Below are positions 9,444-19,022 of a stretch of 61,068 nt of DNA, in pieces. Origin of the DNA: Myxococcales bacterium (GTDB taxonomy: Bacteria > Myxococcota_A > Polyangia > Haliangiales > Haliangiaceae); contig JADKKI010000034.1 in assembly GCA_016720595.1 (NCBI GenBank), positions 1 to 61,068 on the forward strand, written 5' to 3'. Every line of letters starts with the position of its first letter. The stretch's first letter is position 1. Under the pieces are notes generated by a model. The model saw only the letters and a program-made list of their open reading frames with translations. It had not been told where the DNA came from and did no database searches. Both the position numbers and the translations under genes were made by a program.

Positions 9444-9846
9444 GTTCATCATCGTCGGAGCCTTCGCCGGCCGCGCACGGCAACCCACGAGCCACAGGCG
9501 ACATCGACATCTGGGTGCGCCTGACACTGGAGAACGCGGCGCGAGTCCTCGCCGCGCTTCGCGCCTTCGGGGCGCCGCTCTTCGATCTGCCCGCCGAGGA
9601 CCTCGTCGACGAGCAGACCGTGTTCCAGATCGGTGTAGCCCCCGTTCGGATCGACATCCTCGCTGGGATCGACGGGGTCACGTTCGAGGATGCGTGGAAG
9701 CGTCGAGTGATCGCGGACCTCGGCTCGCGGAAGGCGCCCGTCCTGAGCCTTCTTGACCTCGCGATGAACAAGCGAGCCGCGGACGCCCCAAGGACCTCGT
9801 CGATCTCGCCTGGATCGAGCTCGAGCTGACCAAGCAGTCGCCGTGA
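9391..9846 (+). CDS. Nucleotidyltransferase-fold protein (DUF6036/AbiEii-like), two frameshifts
   Basis: About 151 residues. ATG 9391 begins MNPDFAEILSELSAAGAEFI and then IVGAFA; after a one-base correction near 9465 it continues through TGDIDIWVR, where DIDIW carries the two metal-binding Asp of the nucleotidyltransferase fold. VFQIGVAPVRIDILAGIDGVTFEDAW supplies the third acidic strand. A second correction near 9790 gives the ending KDLVDLAWIELELT, usual for MNT/DUF6036 proteins. Such proteins act as toxins or toxin regulators that transfer nucleotides to tRNA or proteins. The stop overlaps the GTG start of the NADAR gene (GTGA), so the genes are co-translated. Confidence 0.68.
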
Positions 9847-10301
9847 ACGATCGCCCCGTCATCCGCTTCTATAGCGTGAGTGCCGAGTACGGCGAGCTCT
9901 CGAACTTCGCGCCGTACCCGATCAAGCTGAAGGGCAAGCAGTGGCCGACGTCGGAGCACTATTTCCAGGCCCAGAAGTTCCAGCGCGCCGCGGATCAAGA
10001 GGAGATCCGCGCGACGAAGTCGCCGATGATCGCCGCGCGCATCGGCCGCGACCGCAAGCGGAAGCTTCGGCGCGACTGGGAGAGCGCGAAGATCGGCGTG
10101 ATGCGCGAGGCCGTCGAAGCGAAGTTCCGGCAGCACGAAGACCTGCGCCGTCTGCTCCTCGACACGGGTGACGCGCTGCTGATCGAGCACACCGAGAACG
10201 ACGACTTCTGGGGCGACGGTGGAGATGGGAGCGGGCGCAACGAGCTCGGCCGCGTGTTGATGGCGGTGCGGGAAGCGCTCCGACGAGACAGCCCGGCGTA
10301 G
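9843..10301 (+). CDS. NADAR family (YbiA-like) protein
   Basis: 152 residues, start GTG 9843 within the stop of the nucleotidyltransferase. The sequence shows family landmarks in order: SNFAPYPIKLKGKQWPTSEH with YFQAQKF (residues 20-46), IRATKSP, the RKLRRDWESAKIGVMREAVEAKF helix, ALLIEHTENDDFWGDGGDG and a final GRNELGRVLMAVRE. NADAR proteins are glycosidases acting on N-glycosidic bonds of riboflavin intermediates (YbiA) or removing ADP-ribose from guanine in DarT1-type toxin-antitoxin systems. Next to a nucleotidyltransferase and a possible antitoxin, a role in reversing or sensing nucleotide modification is more likely than riboflavin metabolism; this is inference. Confidence 0.85.
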   Translation: MNDRPVIRFYSVSAEYGELSNFAPYPIKLKGKQWPTSEHYFQAQKFQRAADQEEIRATKSPMIAARIGRDRKRKLRRDWESAKIGVMREAVEAKFRQHEDLRRLLLDTGDALLIEHTENDDFWGDGGDGSGRNELGRVLMAVREALRRDSPA

Positions 10302-10319
10302 TTCACACCATCGGCGGGT

Positions 10320-10335
10320 CTAAGAGCTGTCCCGT
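10320..10335 (+). repeat. Left terminal inverted repeat
   Basis: CTAAGAGCTGTCCCGT. It pairs with 13398-13413 on the other strand with two adjacent mismatches in the middle. Confidence 0.55.
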
Positions 10336-10598
10336 CATTCTGCACGATGGCTCTGCAGGAAGGCGACAGCGTTGACGATGAGGTTGACGTGGTCGTGGTC
10401 GCCAGTGCCGCCTATGTGCCCGGTTTACACCCACCCGCGGGAGGCTCCTCGGACCGCGCACGGTTCGCGCGCGAGATCATCGGAGGTCTGCGAGGTCTGC
10501 GAGCACTCCGGTCCACGGGTCCAGCGTGGTCCACGCTGGCTTCGTTCAACTCTTCGACTGTCAATGACCACGCTCCCCGTCCGCGGCGAGAGTGATCG

Positions 10599-10626
10599 AG
10601 GATCAGTCCCCGCCGGGACTGATCCT
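10599..10626 (-). terminator. Strong hairpin downstream of the HNH gene
   Basis: A perfect 12-bp stem (AGGATCAGTCCC / GGGACTGATCCT) with a 4-base loop, beginning 3 bp after the HNH stop codon on the minus strand. No T-tract follows, but stem strength and position fit a terminator. The rest of 10302-10598 has no gene I can support; it holds the left arm of the candidate element. Confidence 0.6.
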
Positions 10627-10629
10627 TGT

Positions 10630-11712
10630 TCAGTCCCCGACAGGATCGAGGGGGAGCTCGAACACCAGATGATCTGGCGCCGTGCCGCGGATCGCGATCA
10701 CGCCTTCGTGAAGCAAGACGTGGTGGCCGTCGCACAACGATGTGAGTTGCCAAAGCTCGTGACCTCCGCCTTCGGACCGCTGCTTGATGTGATGCACCTC
10801 GATGAACCTGGTCGATCGACACCCTGGCACCGAGCACGCATGCTTGTCGCGGACCAGCACCTTCCGGCGGGTCGCCTCGGGGATCGACTTTTGCAGCTTG
10901 CGCCCAGGCTCCTCCCGCTCGAGATCGCCGATGTCCTCCGCGTCGCACCGCACCCGCTCGAGCTCCTGCGCGGAGACGGCGATCTCCATCCCCGCCCCGA
11001 CCCGATGCGCTTGCTTGCACACGCGGCACGTCGTCGTCGCGATCTGGTGCCGCGGCTTGCTCGGCGAGCTCTGCGATGCCGGCTCGAGCATCGCGGCGGC
11101 CAGTGCACGCACCAGTTCGTCGTCGGTACACGTGGAGCCCTTCGCATCCGATGCGGCGTTGCACGCCTGCTTGAACAGCATCATCGTCTCCTCGGACAGG
11201 TTCTCCAGCACGATCCGGTGCCTGATCTTGCTCGGGTCCACCGCGTCACCCGGCAGATCGCCCTTGGCCTTGCCGCGCACCAGCCGCTGAACACCAGTCG
11301 AGGTCTGGCCCTCCGCCGCATCGAGCCACGCGCTCTCGGTGCCCCTCGTCGCCACGCGCGTCAGCTCGCGGACGCTCGTCCACGGCAGGTCGCCCGCGCG
11401 GAACTGCGCCGCGATCTGCGGCAGCTCCAGCAGCTCGTGAGCCACGCGCATGCGTTCGGTGGCCACGTGGTGCGTGCGATGCAGCACCGCCTCGATGTAC
11501 GCATAGATCGTGGGAAACCCCATCCGCCGGTAGAGCTTGGTCTCCTCGGCCTCGAGCAGCAGATCCACCTCGCGCGCCTCGAGGCAAACGAGCTGCTTGC
11601 CGACGGACGTGATCTCCTCGTGCAGCGCGATCCAGTCCCGTTCGCGGCACGTAGCCGCGTAGGCGTCTGAGAGCTGCGATTGAAACGCTTCCGTTGCGGC
11701 GCTGTCGAACAC
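10630..11712 (-). CDS. HNH endonuclease with N-terminal helical DUF222-like domain
   Basis: 360 residues. I chose GTG 11712 because GGAGG lies about 8 bases upstream; longer readings run into the C/G-rich artefact. The N-terminal 230 residues are helical and contain LYRRMGFPTIYAYIEAVLHR and RVAHELLELPQIAAQFRAG, the pattern of the DUF222/13E12-type region. A Cys pair (CRVCKQ, about 250) may bind zinc. The catalytic HNH block is near residues 300-350: RDKHACSVPGC, then RFIEVHHI (first His), ELWQLTSLCDGHH and a final H. Such proteins occur in many near-identical copies in some Myxococcota and actinobacteria and are suspected selfish nucleases. It is the only intact gene inside the inverted-repeat segment. 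Confidence 0.85.
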   Translation of the reverse strand: MFDSAATEAFQSQLSDAYAATCRERDWIALHEEITSVGKQLVCLEAREVDLLLEAEETKLYRRMGFPTIYAYIEAVLHRTHHVATERMRVAHELLELPQIAAQFRAGDLPWTSVRELTRVATRGTESAWLDAAEGQTSTGVQRLVRGKAKGDLPGDAVDPSKIRHRIVLENLSEETMMLFKQACNAASDAKGSTCTDDELVRALAAAMLEPASQSSPSKPRHQIATTTCRVCKQAHRVGAGMEIAVSAQELERVRCDAEDIGDLEREEPGRKLQKSIPEATRRKVLVRDKHACSVPGCRSTRFIEVHHIKQRSEGGGHELWQLTSLCDGHHVLLHEGVIAIRGTAPDHLVFELPLDPVGD

Positions 11713-12007
11713 GAGAGCCTCCTCCACGCGTGGGTGATCACGCGCACGATCACTTCTACCACCGGGTTTCCGGAGGCTCTCCGCTGCGCGTGGCGGGCGC
11801 CTGAGCCCCTCGACCCGACGCAGATCGATCGCGCCGGCCCACCTCGCGCACAGCGCGATCCAGCGAATCCTCGACGAAGAAATCGCCGTTCTCGCAGGCT
11901 CGCGCGGCGCGCACTCCGCCGAGCCGTCAAGAAGAATACTCGGAAATCGACATGGATCGAGACCCAACTGTCCGGCGACCGGACAATCCGCAGTGGTCGG
12001 TCGATTC
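11713..12007. other. Intergenic region upstream of the HNH gene
   Basis: About 295 bp without a supported gene. It contains the HNH ribosome-binding site at its left edge and a small palindrome TGTCCGG-CGA-CCGGACA at 11969-11985 that could be an operator for HNH expression. The sequence then runs into the C/G-only stretch. Confidence 0.5.
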
Positions 12008-13014
<1,007 letters not shown>

Positions 13015-13397
13015 CGTTACGTCGCGTCGTGTCGCGTGCCTGCGTACTGGCATCGCGCGAGATCCCGGCCTCGTTCGGTGCCAAGGCCAGCGCCGCGTTC
13101 TACGTCAGATCGATTGGGCGCAACACCCGGGTGCGCGGGGGCAACGCTCGATTGCGTTCGTTCCATCCGTCCGCGCCGTATGTCGACAGTCGCATTGCGC
13201 GCCTGCGTTCGGAGCACCGCGCGCGAGGCCCCATCGTCCGGAGCTTCTCCCGGCGCCGCGCGTCCTACGTCAGGTCGATCGCGCGTGGCACCCGGTGCGG
13301 TAGTGCAACGTCCACGACTACGTCAACCTCCACGACCACGACGAAGACCACGTCACCTCTCCAGCCTGTTCGACCATCTCCTGAATGCTCGATCACT
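13015..13397. repeat. Right arm of the candidate element with degenerate direct repeats
   Basis: No supported gene. A roughly 46-bp unit starting GCGCCGCG and containing CTACGTCAG-x-TCGAT and CACCC-GGTGCG occurs at 13090-13135 and again at 13253-13299. A weaker relative may lie near 13175. Between 13300 and 13360 there is a low-complexity ACGAC/ACGTC-rich run resembling a simple-sequence expansion. Confidence 0.4.
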
Positions 13398-13413
13398 ACG
13401 GGACGTCTCTTAG
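13398..13413 (-). repeat. Right terminal inverted repeat
   Basis: ACGGGACGTCTCTTAG on the plus strand; read inward on the minus strand it is CTAAGAGACGTCCCGT, matching the left end at 14 of 16 positions. Confidence 0.55.
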
Positions 13414-13424
13414 GACGGGCCCGC

Positions 13425-15176
13425 TCAGCGCCTCGCGCGGGGCAGCAGCTGGCGAAGGTGCCATGCCTGCACCTGAAGCCGGTGCTGCGCCATCCGCCGA
13501 TCGTGGCCGATCCGCCGTGCGTACAGGGCGATCACGACCAACGAGACCACGTTCGTGATCGCGATCACCGCCAACCCGGCGCCGACCGTGTGGTGGAACA
13601 CGGTGCCGTGAACCAACACCTCGGTTGACGAGACCCGGGTCGTGGGCGCGAACACACCGAGGGCCTCCAGGATCAACGGGAACAGCGTCGCGAGGGCGGT
13701 CCACGCGATCACGAACCACGGCCGCTCGTCGACCCATGGGAGCTGCGTCGCCGACATCAGCACGGCGCAGATCACGACCGGCGTGATCATGTACGACCCC
13801 AGGATCTGGGAGACCAGAACCAGGGTGATGAAGTGCGCAGTCATCGTGACCGCCACCGGCACCGGCCGGACTCTCCAGTTGCGCAGGGCGATGCCAACCA
13901 TCACGACAGACATGGCGCACAGCGCGAGGAACAACGGCCAGCTCTGCACCCCGATCACGAGCGCAGAGGGGACCAGGATGCCGAACATCACCAGGTAAGG
14001 AAGGACGGCGCGTCGGCTGCGCTGGCTGACGCCGCGGAGATCTTCTACGCGGACCGAGGCCGCAAGCTCCGGCGGAAGCTCGTCTGGGGGCTCGAGGACC
14101 AGGGACATCACGAGCTCCGCCGCATCCGCGGAATCCGGATCGAGCGCGAGTGCTCGACCACCGAGATGAACGGCCTGTGCGCGATCGCCGCCCTCGAGCG
14201 CCTTGCGGCCTGACGCCACGAGCGTCGCCGCGAGCGCACGACGGTGTTCGACGTCGCGGTCACCGTCGAGGTAGCCCTGCACCCGGTTGCCGAGCTCGCG
14301 AGCCGTTGGGCGCCGCCGCGGATCCTCGGCGAGCGCCTCCGTACACGCCGCGTCGAGCTCCGGTGCGATGGCGCGGGTCGGCCGTCGGTGCGATGGCGCC
14401 TCTCCATCGCCGTCGAGCGTGCTCGCGAGCGCAGCATGACCTCGCGGGTGAAGCGTCTCGCCGCACAGGATCTCGAACAGGATCGCCCCGAGGGAATACA
14501 CATCGACCGGCGGTCCGACCGAGGCGTTGCGCACCTGTTCGGGCGCCATGTAGCCGAGCGTGCCGAGGAGTTGCCCGGTCCGCGTGCTGTCCTCGAGCGG
14601 GCCGAAGTCCTCGTTCGAGACTGGCTCCTGCTCGCCGTCATCGAGGACCCGCGCGACTCCCCAATCGAGCACGTACACCTCTCCGTAGTCCCCGAGCATG
14701 ATGTTCGAGGGCTTGAGATCGCGATGGACCACGAACCGTGAGTGCGCGCGCTCGACGGCGAGACACACGTCCACGAACGCGCGCAGCAGCCGCTGGAGCG
14801 TGGCCTCGCCTGAGGCCAGCACGGCAGCCAGGGTCGTGCCGGTGACCCGCTTCATCGTGAAGTACGGGAGCCCGTCGGCGTCGCGTCCCTGCTGATGAAC
14901 CGGGACGATCGCCGGGTGGTCGAGCCGCGCCTGGATCTTGGCCTCGCGCAAGAACCGCGTGACAGCCTCCTGGGAAGGCGCTGTCGAGCGCATGCGCTTG
15001 AGGGCGACGTCGCGATCGAGATCCTCGTCATGCGCGAGGACGACCTCCCCCATCCCTCCTGTGCCGATCACCTCACCGATCCGGTACGGCAGCGACGCCG
15101 AGCGATCTGCGCTTGGATGGGTGTCGCCCTCCGCGAGGGACGCCTGCGTCGGCCCATCCGGGTCCGTGGGCTGCAT
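13425..15176 (-). CDS. Ser/Thr protein kinase with multi-span C-terminal membrane domain
   Basis: 583 residues. Kinase domain about 31-300: Gly loop GTGGMGEV (38-45), catalytic Lys60 (VALK), HRDLKPSN (151-158), DWG (171-173, a DFG variant), GTLGYMAPEQ, and a final RRRPTARELG. A TPR-like helical pair follows (about 315-365: ALEGGDRAQAVHLGGRALALDPDSADAAEL). Residues 385-570 hold about six hydrophobic helices (VLPYLVMFGILVPSALVIGV onward). The C-terminus is basic. It is likely an inner-membrane sensor kinase with cytosolic catalysis. The gene runs divergently from the peroxidase-like gene at 15365 and ends only 11 bp from the right end of the candidate HNH element. Confidence 0.9.
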   Translation of the reverse strand: MQPTDPDGPTQASLAEGDTHPSADRSASLPYRIGEVIGTGGMGEVVLAHDEDLDRDVALKRMRSTAPSQEAVTRFLREAKIQARLDHPAIVPVHQQGRDADGLPYFTMKRVTGTTLAAVLASGEATLQRLLRAFVDVCLAVERAHSRFVVHRDLKPSNIMLGDYGEVYVLDWGVARVLDDGEQEPVSNEDFGPLEDSTRTGQLLGTLGYMAPEQVRNASVGPPVDVYSLGAILFEILCGETLHPRGHAALASTLDGDGEAPSHRRPTRAIAPELDAACTEALAEDPRRRPTARELGNRVQGYLDGDRDVEHRRALAATLVASGRKALEGGDRAQAVHLGGRALALDPDSADAAELVMSLVLEPPDELPPELAASVRVEDLRGVSQRSRRAVLPYLVMFGILVPSALVIGVQSWPLFLALCAMSVVMVGIALRNWRVRPVPVAVTMTAHFITLVLVSQILGSYMITPVVICAVLMSATQLPWVDERPWFVIAWTALATLFPLILEALGVFAPTTRVSSTEVLVHGTVFHHTVGAGLAVIAITNVVSLVVIALYARRIGHDRRMAQHRLQVQAWHLRQLLPRARR

Positions 15177-15364
15177 GCCGCCATCCTACGCCCACCGCTG
15201 GGCGCCGAATCGGCGGCGTCCGGCTCGACCCGACGGATGGGCGTGGGGTCTGGCCACCTGGTTTCCTTGTAGGGATTCCCCGACAACCCCGGCCCTCCCC
15301 CACCCTCCTAGCTCAAGAGATCAAGCGGGTTGGGCGTGGCACATCGCGTGCTCGATAGAGCCGC

Positions 15365-17528
15365 ATGCGCAACTGGGGTGCTCGAGCTGGAATCTCTGCA
15401 TGGCTGGTCGCGATGACCGTGGGATGTGGCGTGACCGTCGAGGAGTTTGAGCCCGAGCCTGCGGAGTCCGACGTCTCGATGGCGCTCCTCGTCGGTAGCG
15501 AGCAGGTCCCGAGCCCGTTCGAGATCGTGCCGGGCATCGGGCGGCGGCTCGAGCTCCCCCTCGGGATGCGCGCCTCGGGGCTGGAGCTGCGCTCGGCCGA
15601 CCGGCTCGATCCATCCCTGATCGAGCTCGGCAACCTGCTGTTCTTCGATCAGCGGCTCTCGAAGGGCGCGGTCATGTCGTGCGCCACCTGCCACGATCCC
15701 GCGCATGGCTACTCGACCACGGGGTTCACCCGCGGCGTCGGTGGCAACCGGCTGCCCCGCACGACGCCGCCGGCGATGAATCGCGCGTTCGGCAAGCGCG
15801 CCACGTGGAGCGGCAAGCGGACGCTGGAGGAGCAGTCCACGGCGCCGATCACCAGCGCGGCCGAGATGGGGCTCACCGAGGCCGAGCTCGTGGCCACCGT
15901 GACGGCGATCCCCGGCTACGCCGATCGCTTCGAGCGCCTCGTGGTCACTGGCGTGCTGACTGCGCCCGCGATCTCGGTGGAGAACATCCAGCAGGCGATC
16001 GCGACGTTCCAGCGCGGAGGTCTGATGACGGGAGCTCGCCCGTCGATCGGTTCGAAGCGGGCGAAGGCGAGGCGCTCTCCGTCACCGAGAAGCGAGGGCG
16101 CTTGCTGTTCCAGACCCAGGCGCGCTGCGTGCTGTGCCACAGCGGCCCGAACTACACCGACGAGGGCTTCCACCACATCGTGCCGGTGATCTCGTCCGAC
16201 GTCGGCCGCCAGGAGGTCACCGGGCTGGCGAGCGACTTCGGACGGTTCAAGACGCCGTCGCTTCGCAACGTCGCGCTGCGGGGGCCGTACTTTCACGATG
16301 GCGATCCGTTCGGATCGCTCGGGATGGCCACCACGCTCGGGGAGGTGGTGCGCCGCTACAACGGTGGCCCACCGATCGGCGAGCCCAACGAGGACCCGCA
16401 GGTCCAGCTCCTCGGCATGGGGAGCGATCAGCAGGGCGCGGTCGTCGCGTTCCTGCGCGCGCTCACGGGATCGATCCCCGTGCAGCCGTGGCTGTCCTCG
16501 AAGGGCGAAGCCGCCAGCTCCAATCGTCGCGAATCGATCTACCTCAGCCCGGCGGTGTTCAGCGAGGACGACTACCTCGCCGCGAACCCGGACCTCGCGG
16601 CGATGACACCAGGCGAGCTGCGCGCGCACTGGCTCGCTCACGGGATGCGTGAGGGGCGCGCGGCGCTCCGCAGCTTCCACGTCAAGGAGTACCTGGAGCT
16701 CTATCCCTCCGTGCACGCGGCGTTCGCGGCGGAGCCCAATGCGTACCGGCTCGCGATCGATCACTACCTCGACGTCGGCCGCCAGCGCGGCTGGGTGGGC
16801 CGGTACGAGCTGGCGCCGGCCTTCTTCAACGTGGACGACTACCGCGCCCTCAACGGCCGCACGACCGCGCTGATGTCCCGCGACCGCGCGATCGAGCACG
16901 TGCTCACGAGTGGGCAGCGGAACCACCTCCCGGCCTCGGCCGCCCCCCGCGGCTACTTCATCGTCATCGCAGACGGCGCATCTCGGTTCTACTACGCGGA
17001 TGGCACCAGCGCGTGCACGTTCCCGAACGCCGGCGCGCAGCAGGCGAACCGCAAGCGCTCCGATAACGTGGGCGTCCTCGCCTGGGCTTCGTGCCGCCGA
17101 ACCTCCAGGACGGCGGCGCGTGCGACACCACGAGCTCGCCACCGACAGCGGCGATCGCGCCGACGCCGAACCGGACCAAGATCGTGGACTTCGAGTGCCG
17201 GAACCAGAGCAGCAACCAGCTGTGCTCGAAGACCGTGTCGTGTCCCGCCGGCATGAAGGTCCGCGCCACCCGCGCCGCGTGCAACCTCGAGTTCGGCACG
17301 GTCCCCAACGCCGTCTTCGATGCGCTGGTGTGGAACCAGCTGGTGGTGCGCCGGGCGTCGGACCACGTGATCGAAGGCCACTGCATCGCCAACGGCGTGG
17401 ACATCGCGCTCGGCTCGGCCGGTCAGCTCGCACCCGAGGTGCCCGATCAGGTCCTCGTGGGCTGCTCCGAGCACGACGACAATGGCGGCGACTGCCAGAT
17501 CCGCGGGCAGATCTTGTGCTCGGAGTGA
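15365..17528 (+). CDS. Di-haem cytochrome c peroxidase/MauG-like lipoprotein with C-terminal repeats (two frameshifts)
   Basis: About 720 residues after corrections near 16035 and 17085. A signal peptide ends in VAMTVGCG, a lipobox. Two c-type haem motifs are present: CATCH (about residue 106; MSCATCHDPAHG) and CVLCH (about 257; followed by SGPNYTDEGFHH), with FKTPSLRNVALRGPYFHDG typical of MauG/CcpA. The part after 390 departs from the family: a repeat of the type DDYLAANPDLAAM...LAHGMREGR, EYLELYPSV...YLDVGRQRGW and VDDYRAL, then a Cys-rich end (CRNQ, LCSK, SCPAG) finishing ILCSE. It is probably a periplasmic electron-transfer enzyme with a binding tail. Its 3' end is copied at 18273. Confidence 0.78.
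17497..17528 (+). repeat. 32-bp direct repeat, copy 1 (3' end of the peroxidase-like gene)
   Basis: AGATCC-G-CGGGCAGATC followed by TTGTGCTCGGAGTGA, ending exactly at the stop codon. It matches 18273-18304 at 31 of 32 positions. Confidence 0.85.
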
Positions 17529-17580
17529 CCGCCCAGACGCAGCGTGCGGCTCACGACCGGATCGATCTACAATCATCGGC

Positions 17581-18264
17581 ATGCTCCGCACGACTACGAC
17601 CCTGAGCCTGCTCGTGCTGATCGTCGGCGCGCCGGCGACGCACGCAGCCCCCAAGGCCAAGGCGACCAAGCCCACCAAGCCCACCAAGCCGGCCACCCCC
17701 ACCCCGGCCGTCCCCGCGCCGGATGACGGCGTCCTCATCAAGGACCTCGCCTCGGTGACCAGCCACGCGAACGACGGCGAGTGGACCCGCGACGGCGGCA
17801 CCGTCTCGACCACGACGGGCGGCCACTACACGATCGACGTCGACGTCGCGGACTTCACGCTCGACGTCGACATCGAGCAGACCGCTGGCCCCACGGGGCC
17901 TCGGGTCGCGACCCGGACGAGCAACGTCGACACGACCTGGAACGCCAACGTGCATGGCTACTGGTTCAACCTCACGTTCGCGGGCTCGTACAACATCTTC
18001 GCCTGCAAGGTGACGGACGTCTGCAACGTGCTCACGGGGCCGCAGAGCAAGCCGGGTTACAAGCCCACGCCCCTGTTCAAGGGATCCACGACGCACCTGC
18101 GGGTCACGCAGAGCGGCGAGCACTTCGCGATGTACGCGGACGGCACCCTCGTGTTCGAGGGCAAGGACTCGATGTATGCCAAGGGCAAGCTCGGCTTCGC
18201 CGTCGAGCCGGGCATGAGCGTGCGGTTCAGGAAGCTGCGCGTCACCAAGCCCGTCGCTAACTGA
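17581..18264 (+). CDS. Exported protein with concanavalin/DUF1080-like fold
   Basis: 227 residues. ATG 17581 starts a signal peptide (MLRTTTTLSLLVLIVGAPAT, cleavage after THA). A Lys/Pro/Thr-rich linker (KATKPTKPTKPATPTP) follows. The mature domain is beta-rich: GEWTRDGGTVSTTTGG, YTIDVDVADFTLDVDIEQT, GYWFNLTFAGSYNIFACKV, LFKGSTTHLRVTQSGEHFAMY, DGTLVFEGKDSM and LGFAVEPGMSVRFRKLRVTK. This strand order resembles DUF1080/3-keto-disaccharide-hydrolase or LamG-like jelly rolls, with two Cys (about 143 and 148) that may pair. Carbohydrate binding is likely, catalysis unproven. It is the only gene between the two 32-bp repeats. Confidence 0.65.
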   Translation: MLRTTTTLSLLVLIVGAPATHAAPKAKATKPTKPTKPATPTPAVPAPDDGVLIKDLASVTSHANDGEWTRDGGTVSTTTGGHYTIDVDVADFTLDVDIEQTAGPTGPRVATRTSNVDTTWNANVHGYWFNLTFAGSYNIFACKVTDVCNVLTGPQSKPGYKPTPLFKGSTTHLRVTQSGEHFAMYADGTLVFEGKDSMYAKGKLGFAVEPGMSVRFRKLRVTKPVAN

Positions 18265-18272
18265 CCCCCTCG

Positions 18273-18304
18273 AGATCCTCGGGCAGATCTTGTGCTCGGA
18301 GTGA
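18273..18304 (+). repeat. 32-bp direct repeat, copy 2
   Basis: Near-perfect copy of 17497-17528, including the peroxidase gene's final codons and stop, placed 9 bp after the stop of the 17581 gene and 776 bp from copy 1. Confidence 0.85.
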
Positions 18305-18343
18305 TCGGCCCTCGATGCGCACCGAATCAAGTAGTCTTCGCGC

Positions 18344-18979
18344 ATGATGCGAACAGGAGCGGCGACGGTGGTCATGCTCGTCGGCGCGGTCATCGCCGGG
18401 TGTGCAGCGAGAACGGCGTCGACGCCGCCACCCGAGAATGTGGCAGCGCCGTCAGCACCCCCAACGCCGGCACCGGCGACGAAGCCAGATCCGCAAGCGT
18501 CCGCCGATCTCGCGAGGTGCCTCGACGCGACGTCGGAGAAGGACAAGCTGATCGTGGCCCTCGGCGACGAGAACGCACGCCTGATGCGTGCGAGCGCGAG
18601 CCAGGACGAGATCTCGGTCGCGATCGAAGGCCCCGCGCTCGTGGTCAAGGCGAACGGCGCGCCTGGCAAGGCCAGGCCGAAGGATGACGCCATCGCCGCG
18701 GCGTCCAGGCAGTTCCTCGACACACTCGGTGCATCGCGCGACGCGATCCAGAAGTGCTACCAGCGGGCGCTCTCGACCAACCCCACCCTGCAGGCACGGG
18801 TCGTCACGTTGACCGTGTCGGCGAGCTTCGCGACCTCCGGCCAGCTCAAGTCCGCATCGTCGGCACCCTCGCTCGGCGATGCGTTCGACGCCTGCATCCA
18901 GACCGTCGCGAAGCTGTGGCATGTGCCGACCACGACCGCAGCGACGACGTTCAAGGCACAGATCACGCTCACGCCGTGA
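18344..18979 (+). CDS. Lipoprotein with AgmX/PglI-like C-terminal domain
   Basis: 211 residues. Signal peptide and lipobox VIAGCAA (Cys about residue 20), then a Pro/Ala-rich linker (about 25-50), a short helical section (LARCLDATSEKDKLIVALGDENARL) and a C-terminal domain from about 125: SRDAIQKCYQRALSTNPTLQARV, VTLTVSASFATSGQL and DAFDACIQTVAKLWHVP. The KCYxxAL...G...P.L.ARV, SG, C and W.xP pattern is that of the AgmX/PglI C-terminal domain common in Myxococcota, distantly like TonB. It probably works in the periplasm, perhaps with a motility or envelope complex. It is convergent with the kinase ending at 19023. Confidence 0.65.
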   Translation: MMRTGAATVVMLVGAVIAGCAARTASTPPPENVAAPSAPPTPAPATKPDPQASADLARCLDATSEKDKLIVALGDENARLMRASASQDEISVAIEGPALVVKANGAPGKARPKDDAIAAASRQFLDTLGASRDAIQKCYQRALSTNPTLQARVVTLTVSASFATSGQLKSASSAPSLGDAFDACIQTVAKLWHVPTTTAATTFKAQITLTP

Positions 18980-18985
18980 GCCTGC

Positions 18986-19022
18986 GCCGACCGGAGGCTC
19001 TCGGCCGAGGACGCTGGTCGGC
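18986..19022. terminator. Possible bidirectional terminator hairpin
   Basis: Outer 7-bp arms GCCGACC / GGTCGGC enclose an inner palindrome CTCGGCCGAG (19000-19009), between the convergent 18344 and 19023 genes. No T-tract. Confidence 0.35.

Noticed and set aside
13300..13370. Thr-rich coding segment in the plus strand
   Set aside because: It is a short ACGAC/ACGTC simple-sequence run in the element's right arm without start, ribosome-binding site or family.
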